This document shows positions 27,954 through 36,869 of a DNA stretch of 64,000 nucleotides, piece after piece. Position numbers and translations under genes: made by a program. Each line of letters starts with the position of its first letter. Within the stretch, counting starts at the first letter, position 1. Source of the DNA: Caldanaerobius polysaccharolyticus DSM 13641 (GTDB lineage Bacteria > Bacillota > Thermoanaerobacteria > Thermoanaerobacterales > Caldanaerobiaceae); the NCBI RefSeq assembly GCF_000427425.1, contig NZ_KE386494.1, forward strand, positions 4,857 to 68,856, in the 5' to 3' direction. The notes below the pieces were generated by a model. That model was not told the origin of the DNA, did not search any database, and saw only the letters and a program-made list of their open reading frames with translations.

Positions 27954-28590
27954 ATGTTTAAAATGGTAGAGAGAATGGTACAGCCACCTCTGGAACTTAT
28001 ATCGGATTATGAAGATGGTCAAATGGTAGCGGTTTTGGAATCACCATATAAAATAAGGGTGCGTAAAGCTCGTATACCAGAACCAGGCGATGGCGAGGTG
28101 AGAGTCAAAATAAAATGGGTTGGGATATGTGGCAGCGATATAGAAGCTTATCGCGGAACTAGAGCACCAGAATTTTTATCTCTTCCAGCGCGATTGGGTC
28201 ATGAAGTTGCTGGGATGATAGACAAAGTAGGCCAGAATGTTGTTGGCTTAAAAGAAGGAGATAAAGTAGTTTTAAGATATGTATGGGGAGCTTTTGCACA
28301 ATACATAGTATGCAAGCCTTTTTCAGTGATGAAAATTCCCGATAACATACCTTTGAAAGAAACGTCTTTAATAGAGATATTACCTGGTGTTTTGCATGCC
28401 GCAGAGCTTGCTAACATTGATCCTAGTAAAAATGTCCTTATCATGGGACAGGGAGTAAGTGGTCTTATATTGACTCAAGTTATAAAGTTATTTTCTCCAA
28501 GGAATCTAGTAGTTACTGATCTTTTTGAAGAAAAACTTCGCTTATCACGAAAATATGGTGCTACCCATACATATATCATTCCAACACCTG
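27954..28590 (+). pseudogene. zinc-dependent alcohol dehydrogenase (MDR), N-terminal ~210 residues, cut by deletion
   Basis: The catalytic domain of a medium-chain dehydrogenase is clear: GICGSDIEAYRG (zinc Cys), RLGHEVAG (His and Glu), then the Rossmann start VLIMGQGVSGLILTQ and LVVTDLFEEKL. At about residue 210 (KYGATHTYII) the similarity ends and the frame runs out through 37 residues that are the wrong frame of a GH31 gene, stopping at 28700. The NAD-binding half and the end of the gene are missing. An internal deletion near 28580-28590 explains it. The ATG at 27954 or 27963 follows agggggg. Confidence 0.85.
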
Positions 28591-30438
28591 ATACCCCTAC
28601 TGTGCCTGCCATTGGACAAGGACGAAAAAATATATGGGCTGGGGCTCCAGTTCATGAGGATAAATCACCGCGGGAAAACCAGGTATTTGCGTGTGAATAG
28701 TGATCCAAGGCAGGATACGGGCGAATCCCATGTTCCTGTACCTTTTTACGTCTCCAGCCGCGGTTACGGCGTGCTTGTCAATACTTCGAGGATTGTCACT
28801 ATTTACTGCGGTTCTTGTGTTCGCAGGAATCATAAATCAGTTTCAGTGACTAGAGACCGCAATACAGATCCTATGTGGCAGGCGACACCGGAGTCAGATT
28901 CTGTAGAAATAGTGATTCCAACTACAGGGGTTGAATTATTTGTCTTTGCTGGGAAGAGTATGTTAGATGTCGTTAAACGATATAATTTGTTTTGCGGTGG
29001 CGGCGCCTTGCCGCCAAGGTGGGGATTGGGCTTCTGGCATCGAGTTCCCTCTTATTATGATGCTAAGCAGGTTATACAAGAGGCCATGGAATATAGGAAA
29101 AGAGAATTTCCGTGTGATGTAATAGGATTAGAACCAGGATGGCATAGCAGCAGTTACCCTGCTACATACGAGTGGTCAAAGGAGCGTTTCCCTAAACCTG
29201 AAAAGTTTGTCGAAACTATGGATAAAGAAGGTTTCAAGATCAACCTTTGGGAACGCCCTTATGTTTCTCCGCATTCCAAAATATATAGCGCGTTGGAGCG
29301 TTTGTCTGGATCTCATAGCGTATGGGGCGGTTTGGTTCCAGATTATTCGTTGCGGGAAGTTAGAGAAATTGTAAAAGAACAGCACAGAAAAGAGCATGTG
29401 GATATAGGTGTATCAGGTTATAAAATCGATGAATGCGATGGTAGTGAACTTACCAATCATTCGTGGATGTTTCCTGCTCATGCAATTTTTCCATCGGGGC
29501 ATGATGGAGAACAGATGCGTCAGGTATATGGCTTAATGCTCCAGCAGACGATGCTGGAAATGTTTCGAGAGAGAGACCGCCGCACGTATGGCCTGGTAAG
29601 GGCATCGATGGCGGGAGCGTCTTCTATGCCATATGTTCTTTATTCTGATCTCTATGACCATAGGCAATTTGTGCGCGCACTGTGCAATGCTAGCTTTTGC
29701 GGGCTACTTTGGACGCCAGAGGTTCGCGGTGCTAAAAGCGCTGAAGAGTGGGTAAGGCGTATGCAGGTTGTCTGTTTCTCGCCTTTGGCTATGTTAAATG
29801 CATGGGCTGACGGAACTAAACCGTGGTCATATCCCGAAGTGGAGCACATTATACGAAAGTATATCAATTTGAGGATGAGACTTATGCCTTATTTTTATTC
29901 GGCTTTTGCGCGCTATTATTTTGATGGAACTCCGCCTTTTAGAGCGATGCAGTTAGAACTAAAATGTGATCTTAATAAATGGGATGTTGATGGTCTGGAT
30001 GATCAGTATATGGCGGGAGATTCGCTGCTGGTAGCTCCTCTTTTTGCGGGAGAAACACACCGCGATGTTTTCCTGCCCCAAGGAGTTTGGTACGATTTTG
30101 AAACTGGTGAACGCTTTGAAGGAGGTAAGACCATTCGCGTGAGTGCCGGTCTGGATAAAATTCCTCTTTTTGTGAGGGATGGTGGCATAATACCGATGAT
30201 GCCTGCTTTGCCTCATGCGCCCCGGAGGGGAGAAAAAGTTCCGCTGGAAATTCGCCACTACGGTACAGCACCAGGAAGTTTTAATTTGTTTGATGATGAT
30301 GGAGAGACATTTGCTTACGAAAGAGGACGCTATCGGTTAATAACCCTCAAAGTTACAGTTGACAAGAATGGAAATCGCCATGGAGATGTTCAGGGCTTGG
30401 AAGGCACTTGGGAATCCTCTTATAGCGATTTTGTATAG
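28555..30438 (+). pseudogene. GH31 glycosidase (alpha-xylosidase/alpha-glucosidase type) without its N-terminus
   Basis: GH31-like sequence begins near 28590 with PLDKDEKIYGLGLQF, a motif that normally follows 100-200 residues of N-terminal sandwich domain. Upstream the frame reads out of frame through the dehydrogenase, and the first ATG (28555) has no ribosome site. The catalytic barrel appears whole: ALPPRWGLGFWH, the nucleophile in SGYKIDECDGSE, and SDLYDHRQF with the likely acid/base Asp. The C-terminal sheets end in FDDDGETFAYERG. It has probably lost function through the same deletion that cut the dehydrogenase. It once likely removed alpha-xylosyl or alpha-glucosyl groups. Confidence 0.8.
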
Positions 30439-30541
30439 ATTTTTGTAAAATAATATAATATTCATTTTTGCAAGAAAGAAGGATTGTAGCTGTTATGTGT
30501 TGAATAATAATATAAGTCATTGCAGGCAGAGGGGGGATTAA

Positions 30542-31066
30542 ATGAAAGAAAAGATTACATTTATCAAAGGTGATATAGTGGATCAAGAGGTCGACGCTAT
30601 CGTCAACGCTGCTAATTCAGCATTGGCTGGAGGTGGTGGCGTTGACGGCGCGATTCACAGGGCAGGTGGCCCTAGTATTGACGAAGAATGCAGAATTATA
30701 AGGGAGCAACGAGGAGGGTGTCCCACAGGCCATGCAGTGATAACAGGTGGTGGAAATTTAAAAGCAAAGTACGTAATCCATGCTGTGGGTCCCATATGGA
30801 AAGGTGGCAATTTCAATGAAGATAATCTTTTGGCAAGTGCGTACTTAGAAAGCCTTAAATTAGCTGATGAATACAACATAAAGACAATAGTCTTTCCATC
30901 AATAAGCACGGGGGCTTATGGTTTCCCTATAGAAAGAGCTGCGCGAATTGCTCTCAGAACAGTATTAGATTACCTTGTAAGTAGTAATATACAAGAAGTC
31001 AGATTTGTGCTCTTCAGTGATAGAGATTATGATGTATATATAAAGACATATAATAAACAATATTGA
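30542..31066 (+). CDS. macro-domain protein (YmdB-like ADP-ribose deacylase/hydrolase)
   Basis: A 174-residue single macro domain. The start [21 protein letters not shown] and [14 protein letters not shown] are the ADP-ribose-binding loops, with the conserved Asn and Asp. [19 protein letters not shown] is the second signature. Members remove acetyl groups from O-acetyl-ADP-ribose or strip ADP-ribose from targets. It has ribosome site gagggggg and stands alone. It is a few genes upstream of the Ku/LigD-Wadjet block, but the Fe-alcohol dehydrogenase and a hairpin lie between. Confidence 0.93.
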   Translation: MKEKITFIKGDIVDQEVDAIVNAANSALAGGGGVDGAIHRAGGPSIDEECRIIREQRGGCPTGHAVITGGGNLKAKYVIHAVGPIWKGGNFNEDNLLASAYLESLKLADEYNIKTIVFPSISTGAYGFPIERAARIALRTVLDYLVSSNIQEVRFVLFSDRDYDVYIKTYNKQY

Positions 31067-31144
31067 TTTTTTTTATTCCCAATGTCATAATTTTAGTTAA
31101 AGATGGATTAACTATAGAGTTAATTTACGGATGGAGGGGTTAAA

Positions 31145-32326
31145 ATGAAAGGCAACTTTAATTATTATATGCCCACAGAAATCGTATTTGGTCCCGGCAG
31201 ATTAAAAGAACTATCCAGGCTTCCTCTTCCTGGTAAAAAAGCGCTAATTGTCATAGGTAAAGGGAATTCTATGAAAAAATATGGGTATCTGGATAGGGTC
31301 ATAAGTTACCTCAAAGAAAATGGAGTTGAATCAGTAGTATTTGACAAGATTTTGCCTAATCCCATTGCCGATCATGTAGGAGAGGGAGCAAAAGTAGCAA
31401 GAGAAAATGGATGCGATTTTGTAGTGGGATTAGGAGGCGGCAGTAGCATTGATTCGTCCAAAGCTATTGCTGTCATGGCAAAAAACCCCGGTGATTATTG
31501 GGATTATGTTTCCGGCGGTAGCGGTAAGGGAAAGAAGGTGGAAAATGGTGCGTTACCTATTGTGGCCATTCCTACTACGGCTGGTACTGGCACAGAAGCC
31601 GATCCCTGGGCTGTTATAACCAAAGTGGATACTAATGAAAAGATCGGTTTTGGCTGTAAGTACACATTTCCTACCCTTTCTATAGTGGATCCGGAATTAA
31701 TGGTTACGAATTCTCCTGAATTTACGGCATATCAGGGAATGGATGCCTTTTTCCACGCTGTAGAAGGGTACCTTGCTGTGGTAAATCAGCCCGCCAGCGA
31801 TGTTCACGCTTTGCAATCTGTCAAATTAATAACAGAATATCTGCCTAAAGCTGTAGCGCAGGGGAATGATATTGAGGCACGAACCGCTATGGCGTGGGCG
31901 AGCACTTCCGCCGGTATAGTTGAGTCTTTATCATCGTGTATGTCTCATCACTCAATGGAGCACGCGGTGAGCGCCTATCATCCTGAAGTGCCTCACGGCG
32001 CGGGGCTTATAATGCTTTCAGTGTCGTATTTCAGCTTCATGGCGTCTAAAGCTCCCGAGAGGTTTATAGACCTGGCAGAGGCAATGGGAGAAGAGATACA
32101 CGGTAATACAAAAGAAGAGCAGGCTCAATGCTTTATAAAAGGCCTTAAAAAACTTATTAAGAATATAGGAATGCAGGATTTAAAACTTTCCAATTTTGGC
32201 GTAAAAAAAGAAGAGGCCGAAACATTGGCGAAAAACGCCATGGATACCATGGGAGGGTTGTTTGAAGTAGATCCTTATAGGTTGTCTTTAGAGGAAGTTG
32301 TTACAATTTATGAGGGGTGCTTTTAA
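31145..32326 (+). CDS. iron-containing alcohol dehydrogenase (butanol-dehydrogenase type)
   Basis: A 393-residue group III dehydrogenase, ribosome site ggagggg. NAD(P) binding is shown by GGGSSIDSSKAIA and PTTAGTGTEADPWAVI. The metal site is formed by GMDAFFHAVEGYL (Asp and His), SHHSMEHAVSAY and HPEVPHGAG (His). Such enzymes interconvert aldehydes and alcohols with NAD(P)H and in this kind of fermenter often serve ethanol or butanol production. It is monocistronic by position: a hairpin lies right after it and the next gene is Ku. Confidence 0.92.
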   Translation: MKGNFNYYMPTEIVFGPGRLKELSRLPLPGKKALIVIGKGNSMKKYGYLDRVISYLKENGVESVVFDKILPNPIADHVGEGAKVARENGCDFVVGLGGGSSIDSSKAIAVMAKNPGDYWDYVSGGSGKGKKVENGALPIVAIPTTAGTGTEADPWAVITKVDTNEKIGFGCKYTFPTLSIVDPELMVTNSPEFTAYQGMDAFFHAVEGYLAVVNQPASDVHALQSVKLITEYLPKAVAQGNDIEARTAMAWASTSAGIVESLSSCMSHHSMEHAVSAYHPEVPHGAGLIMLSVSYFSFMASKAPERFIDLAEAMGEEIHGNTKEEQAQCFIKGLKKLIKNIGMQDLKLSNFGVKKEEAETLAKNAMDTMGGLFEVDPYRLSLEEVVTIYEGCF

Positions 32327-32348
32327 ACAGCGGTATATTTATGGTGGA

Positions 32349-32383
32349 GAATAGCTGTTGGCAGGATGTGTCAACAGCTATTC
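32349..32383 (+). terminator. strong hairpin between the Fe-alcohol dehydrogenase and Ku
   Basis: GAATAGCTGTTG and CAACAGCTATTC form a perfect 12-bp stem with an 11-nt loop. The T-run is poor (ttgagg), so termination may be partial. It separates the fermentative gene from the repair/defence block. Confidence 0.6.
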
Positions 32384-32432
32384 TTGAGGATATACGTCTT
32401 TTTACAGGGAATAATATTAATGAGGTGATTTT

Positions 32433-33254
32433 ATGCGTTCCCTGTGGAAAGGCGCTATAAGCTTTGGCCTCGTAAGCATTCCGATTAAATTGTACGCTGC
32501 AACCGAAGACCATACCACCCATTTCAGGCAGCTGCACAAGGATTGTAATTCACCTATTAAGTACGAAAAAGTATGTCCGGTTTGCAATAGGCCTGTTAAT
32601 GATGACGAGATTGTACGCGGCTATGAGTACGAACCAGGAAAATTTGTTATATTAAGTGACGAAGATCTGGAGCGGATTCCTTCAGAAACAGTTAAAACCA
32701 TTGATATACTGGACTTTACCGATATAAAACAGATTGATCCTATTTATTTTGATAAGACGTATTATATCGCGCCGGAAGACATTGGTACAAAGCCTTATGT
32801 GCTGTTAAGAGATTCTATGAAGAAAACCAATACGGTAGCGATTGCTAAAGTTACTATAAGGTCCAGACAAAATTTAGCGTGTATAAGGGTATATGATGAC
32901 AACTACATGGTAATGGAAACGATGTATTTCCCCGATGAAATACGCAAAACTGAGCAGCTTCCTCCACTACGGCAAGTGTCTCTCCATGAAAACGAAATAA
33001 AGATGTCAGAACAATTGGTAAATACACTGACAGCAAAATTCAATCCTGAAAAGTACGAAAATACCTACAGAAAGGCCCTATTTGACCTTATAGAATCAAA
33101 AATACAGGGGCATGAAGTAGAAGTACCTGAGAAAGCCCCTGCTCCAGATAACGTACTGGATTTAGTCACGGCTCTTAAAGCTAGCATTGAAGCAGCAAAA
33201 AAGGCGGACAATCCAGCGGAAAAAACAAGAGGGAGAAAGAAAAAAGGAGCATAG
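32433..33254 (+). CDS. ku: Ku protein, NHEJ DNA-end binding
   Basis: A 273-residue bacterial Ku homodimer subunit. The start MRSLWKGAISFGLVSIPIKL is the family signature and HKDCNSPIKYEKVCPVC holds the usual Cys/His residues. The ring-forming core covers ~1-245; the tail ends in a short Lys/Arg-rich stretch (KTRGRKKKGA), as in Ku proteins that recruit LigD. It binds double-strand ends and passes them to the ligase, whose start lies 4 nt after the Ku stop. Ribosome site gaggtg. The short basic tail suggests a plain recruiting role without extra DNA-binding extensions. Confidence 0.96.
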   Translation: MRSLWKGAISFGLVSIPIKLYAATEDHTTHFRQLHKDCNSPIKYEKVCPVCNRPVNDDEIVRGYEYEPGKFVILSDEDLERIPSETVKTIDILDFTDIKQIDPIYFDKTYYIAPEDIGTKPYVLLRDSMKKTNTVAIAKVTIRSRQNLACIRVYDDNYMVMETMYFPDEIRKTEQLPPLRQVSLHENEIKMSEQLVNTLTAKFNPEKYENTYRKALFDLIESKIQGHEVEVPEKAPAPDNVLDLVTALKASIEAAKKADNPAEKTRGRKKKGA

Positions 33255-33258
33255 TTTC

Positions 33259-34164
33259 ATGTCTATGATGGACCAAAAAATAGCGCCAATGCTGGCTTTC
33301 TCCGGTGAACCTTTTGATGATCCTGGTTGGATTTTTGAAATTAAATGGGATGGTTCCAGGACTATTGCTTTTATATCCGACAAAGTGAGGCTTCAGGATA
33401 GAAGGCTTGTAGATATAACATATCAATTTCCTGAAATGGATGACCTAAGGAAGTGCCTTAAAGCCAAAGAAGTTATATTGGATGGTGAACTGATTGTTTT
33501 AAAAAATAACAAACCTCACTACAGGAGTATCATGTCCAGAAAGCACACCCAAAGCGCTTTAAAAATCGATTTATTGAGCAAAACAATGCCGGCTGTTTTT
33601 GTTACGTGGGATATATTGTATTTGGATGGGAAATCCCTGGTTGATTTGTCTCTGTTAAATCGCAAAGAAATACTGTATTCTGCCGTAAAGCCAAATGATC
33701 ATTTAATAATAGCAGATTTTATATTCGAACGTGGAAAAATGCTCTATGAAGAAACAGGTAAAAAAGGATTAGAAGGAGTCATGGCTAAAAAAGCCGATTC
33801 TAAATATTATATCGGCAAAAGAAGTAGATTATGGCTGAAATTAAAGCATTTTATCACCATAAATGCCGTAATCATGGGGTATAGAACTGACAAAATCGCA
33901 CTGATACTAGGGCTGTATGATGAAAACGGCAATTTGATACCTATAGGCGATTGCGAGTCGGGGTTGTCCCAAAGGGAATTATCTGCTTTTATGCACGTAG
34001 CTGAAGATATAAAGACTTACAGCGAGAAGAACATACAATGGATAAAACCTCTTTTAGTCTGTCAAGTGAGGTTTATGGAGTGGTCGGAGAATATGAAGAT
34101 GAGGGCGCCTGCGTTTGTAGGATTTCGATACGAAGTGAAGACTGACCAGTGCAGATTTACGTAA
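33259..34164 (+). CDS. ligD: ATP-dependent DNA ligase, LigD ligase domain only
   Basis: A 301-residue ATP-dependent ligase of the LigD type. The adenylated Lys29 lies in EIKWDGSR. Other nucleotidyltransferase motifs are seen: VILDGELIV (motif III), VTWDILYLDG, GLEGVMAKK (motif IV) and WLKLKHF (motif V). The OB fold covers ~205-301. LigD often also has primase-polymerase and phosphoesterase domains; both are absent, so polymerase functions would need other genes. I use ATG 33259 after aaaggag; frames further upstream overlap Ku and are not needed. With Ku it makes a minimal end-joining pair. Confidence 0.95.
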   Translation: MSMMDQKIAPMLAFSGEPFDDPGWIFEIKWDGSRTIAFISDKVRLQDRRLVDITYQFPEMDDLRKCLKAKEVILDGELIVLKNNKPHYRSIMSRKHTQSALKIDLLSKTMPAVFVTWDILYLDGKSLVDLSLLNRKEILYSAVKPNDHLIIADFIFERGKMLYEETGKKGLEGVMAKKADSKYYIGKRSRLWLKLKHFITINAVIMGYRTDKIALILGLYDENGNLIPIGDCESGLSQRELSAFMHVAEDIKTYSEKNIQWIKPLLVCQVRFMEWSENMKMRAPAFVGFRYEVKTDQCRFT

Positions 34165-34246
34165 AAATCAACGAGTACAATTGCATATAGGGTGGCTTTA
34201 CCAAGGTTATAAAGAGAGATTTGCGAATGATAAAGGAGTATCTTAT

Positions 34247-35791
34247 ATGGGTAAATTGGATATAGGGATTTTAAAACCTTTGGATGAGGCCCGATACCTT
34301 ACTGCAGAAAACGCCTCAAGGTATCGGCTTATCATGAGGTATTTTTACGAACAGTATCAAAAGTTTAAATACTGGATGTACAAAGAGGATATTTATCAGT
34401 ATGTCGTGCAATTTGAAATGTTTAAAGACTATACTATGGAGCGATGCGAACAGGATTTAAAAACCCTTACTGAGTGGAAAAACCTTATAGCAACTCAGGA
34501 TACCAGCAAAGCTGCTACATTGGAGGAGTTTAAAAACAAGAAATTCAGGTATCAGTTGAGCCCATATTCCATTGAGATAGAGAGGATGACTATAAGGCTT
34601 GAAGATATTACGGGATATGGCGGGTCTCTGGAGCCTTCGCTTTTTGAGAGGATATATAAAAATCTCTTAAAAGTGGTGGACATGTCAAAGGAAGATGATT
34701 TGCAGGCTGTAAACAGATGGTGGGAGGATCTCAACGGGGACTTTGAAAATATATACCACAACGCTACCGATTACATCGCAAGCCTTCAAAGTTCTAGAGC
34801 CGATGAGCTCATGAGAACGGAGGCTTTTATTGTGTACAAGGATAAGCTCATTGAATACCTCAGGGATTTTATAAAGGACCTTCAGAGATTTTCCCTGGCC
34901 ATTGAAAGTTTTTTAAGAAAGGTAGATATAAATGCTGTAAATGCGGCCTTGGATAAGGTGTGTAAATATCAGAAAAGCATACCCAGGCTGGAACAGGAGC
35001 TGAGCGAGAGCAGTATCATACAAAACGTAACAGATAGGTGGAATAATATCTCCCTCTGGTTTACAGGTCGAAATGGCGAGGATAGCGAGGCATACAGGCT
35101 TTTAAATATTTCCAGTGAAATTATACGAAGGATAACCATGTATGCCTCAAGAATAGCAGAAAATCGCATGCGCATGATAAGCCGTAAAAACGAATACTTG
35201 AAACTCTCCCGTATTTTCGCTAATATGGAGGATGTTAAAGAAGCCCATAAACTGTCGGCAGGTGTCTTTGGAGTCTTTAATACAAGGCATATTTGGGGCG
35301 ACCTGGAGCGAAAAACGGATAGCGTAAATTCCAGTGTATGGCAGGAGCCACCTTTTACTGTAATCGTAAAACCTAAGACTAGAAATTATCATTATTTTTC
35401 TAAAACAAACGGTATTATTGACAGAAGCCAAAGCAAAGCTCAAGCCCAGCTGGAGTACCTTAAGAGCAAAAAATACGAAATGGAGATAATCTCTAATTAC
35501 ATATCGGGAAACAGGATATGCTTTAAAAAACTACCTGTAATACAGCCTTTTGTGCGGACCACTTTGCTCCAGTGGATAAGTAGGGCTATGGGCAGTACCC
35601 GACTTACGGGCAAGACTGAAGACGGCAGGATATACAAGGTGATTTTCCCTGAAAACGGCGAAAGAACTATTCTAAGGTGCACCGATGGAAATCTGGATAT
35701 GCCTGCTATAGAAATAGAATTTGAAGATAAGGGTGATGACGTTGGAAGAACTGGAAATCCTGCTGGAAAACTTCTGGGTTACCAGAAGTGA
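34247..35791 (+). CDS. jetA: Wadjet JetA (TIGR02677/DUF2397 kleisin-like subunit)
   Basis: A 514-residue protein, ribosome site aaaggag, 82 nt after LigD. The start LDEARYLTAENASRYRLIMR is typical of TIGR02677 (DUF2397), the JetA of one Wadjet subtype. The protein is mostly helical, with a winged-helix-like head (YEQYQKFKYWMYKEDIYQYV) and long coils at ~150-380, as expected for a kleisin that bridges the SMC heads. The start of jetB overlaps its last 56 nt, so translation is coupled. It works with JetB and JetC as a DNA-loop-extruding SMC complex. Confidence 0.9.
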   Translation: MGKLDIGILKPLDEARYLTAENASRYRLIMRYFYEQYQKFKYWMYKEDIYQYVVQFEMFKDYTMERCEQDLKTLTEWKNLIATQDTSKAATLEEFKNKKFRYQLSPYSIEIERMTIRLEDITGYGGSLEPSLFERIYKNLLKVVDMSKEDDLQAVNRWWEDLNGDFENIYHNATDYIASLQSSRADELMRTEAFIVYKDKLIEYLRDFIKDLQRFSLAIESFLRKVDINAVNAALDKVCKYQKSIPRLEQELSESSIIQNVTDRWNNISLWFTGRNGEDSEAYRLLNISSEIIRRITMYASRIAENRMRMISRKNEYLKLSRIFANMEDVKEAHKLSAGVFGVFNTRHIWGDLERKTDSVNSSVWQEPPFTVIVKPKTRNYHYFSKTNGIIDRSQSKAQAQLEYLKSKKYEMEIISNYISGNRICFKKLPVIQPFVRTTLLQWISRAMGSTRLTGKTEDGRIYKVIFPENGERTILRCTDGNLDMPAIEIEFEDKGDDVGRTGNPAGKLLGYQK

Positions 35792-36869
35792 CAGAGAGAC
35801 CTTTAACAGGATAAGAGATAAGGAACCTGTTTTAAGGCCGTTTGTAGAAGAAAAGCTAGGCTACAAGCTTATTATCAATCCTTATGTGATAAAACTGGAA
35901 AAAGTGCCTGGTGAGGCTGAAGAATGGATGGGTATACAAGATTTTCAATCTCTTATGGATTACAGTTTCTTTTGCCTTTTATTAGCATTTTTGGAAGATA
36001 AAGCGCCGGAAGATCAGTTCGTCCTGTCTAATATTACGGAATACATTGAGGTACAGTACAATGGGCCGGGAAAAGTAGATTGGACGCTATTTCAACACAG
36101 GAAATCACTGGTGAGGGTTCTTAACTTCGCCGTGAAAGTGAACTTGATACTGGTGAACGATGGTAATCAAGAGCGTTTTTCTGAAAATAGGGATATAGAG
36201 GTTTTATATGAAAACACCGGTTTATCCAGGTATTTCATGAGGGTACTGGATAAAGAAATTGATGAAAACGTGAATATTGAAGGGCTTTTAGAGGAGAAGA
36301 GGGAAAATGCCAGGAGGCACAGGGCATATCGCAAACTTCTTCTTTCACCAGCCGTATACAGCGGCGGCCCTGATGACGATACATTTAATTATATAAAAAA
36401 TTATCGCAACACTATTGAAAAAGATTTTGAGGAGTTCTTGGATGCTCGCTTACATGTTTATAAAAGTTCGGCCTTTCTTATATACAAAGATAATAAATAT
36501 ACCAAGGCCTATTTCCCCGATAAAAACAGCAATATTTCTGACATTATATTACAAATATGTTTCATTATAAGGGAAAAAATCGAAAAAGAACAGCTTAAGC
36601 TGACCAATGACGATAAGATTGTTATCACAGAGGCTGAGTTTTATAATATTATTGAAAACTGCAAGAAGCGATTCAGCCACGGCTGGTACAAATCGTACAG
36701 GGAAAAAAGTATCCAGTTGCTTATAAATGAAATAATGGATGAGATGAGATGGTGGAAGATGATCGCATACGATGAGAAACTTCATTCCGTCACCATTTTA
36801 CCCATGGCTGCAAGGTTTATAGGCAAATATCCAGCAGATTTTGATAAAGGAGAATATGCCGATGAGTGA
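35736..36869 (+). CDS. jetB: Wadjet JetB (TIGR02678/DUF2398 KITE-like subunit)
   Basis: A 377-residue protein starting at ATG 35736 (GTG 35733 is an alternative). The pattern FWVTRSDRETFNRIRDKEPVL, then GYKLIINPYVIKLEK matches TIGR02678 (DUF2398), which supplies the winged-helix KITE-like subunit of the complex. The middle is helical and hydrophobic (FFCLLLAFLEDKAP). Its stop lies in ATGAGTGA, overlapping the start of jetC by 8 nt, so the complex is made in linked amounts. Confidence 0.9.
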   Translation: MTLEELEILLENFWVTRSDRETFNRIRDKEPVLRPFVEEKLGYKLIINPYVIKLEKVPGEAEEWMGIQDFQSLMDYSFFCLLLAFLEDKAPEDQFVLSNITEYIEVQYNGPGKVDWTLFQHRKSLVRVLNFAVKVNLILVNDGNQERFSENRDIEVLYENTGLSRYFMRVLDKEIDENVNIEGLLEEKRENARRHRAYRKLLLSPAVYSGGPDDDTFNYIKNYRNTIEKDFEEFLDARLHVYKSSAFLIYKDNKYTKAYFPDKNSNISDIILQICFIIREKIEKEQLKLTNDDKIVITEAEFYNIIENCKKRFSHGWYKSYREKSIQLLINEIMDEMRWWKMIAYDEKLHSVTILPMAARFIGKYPADFDKGEYADE

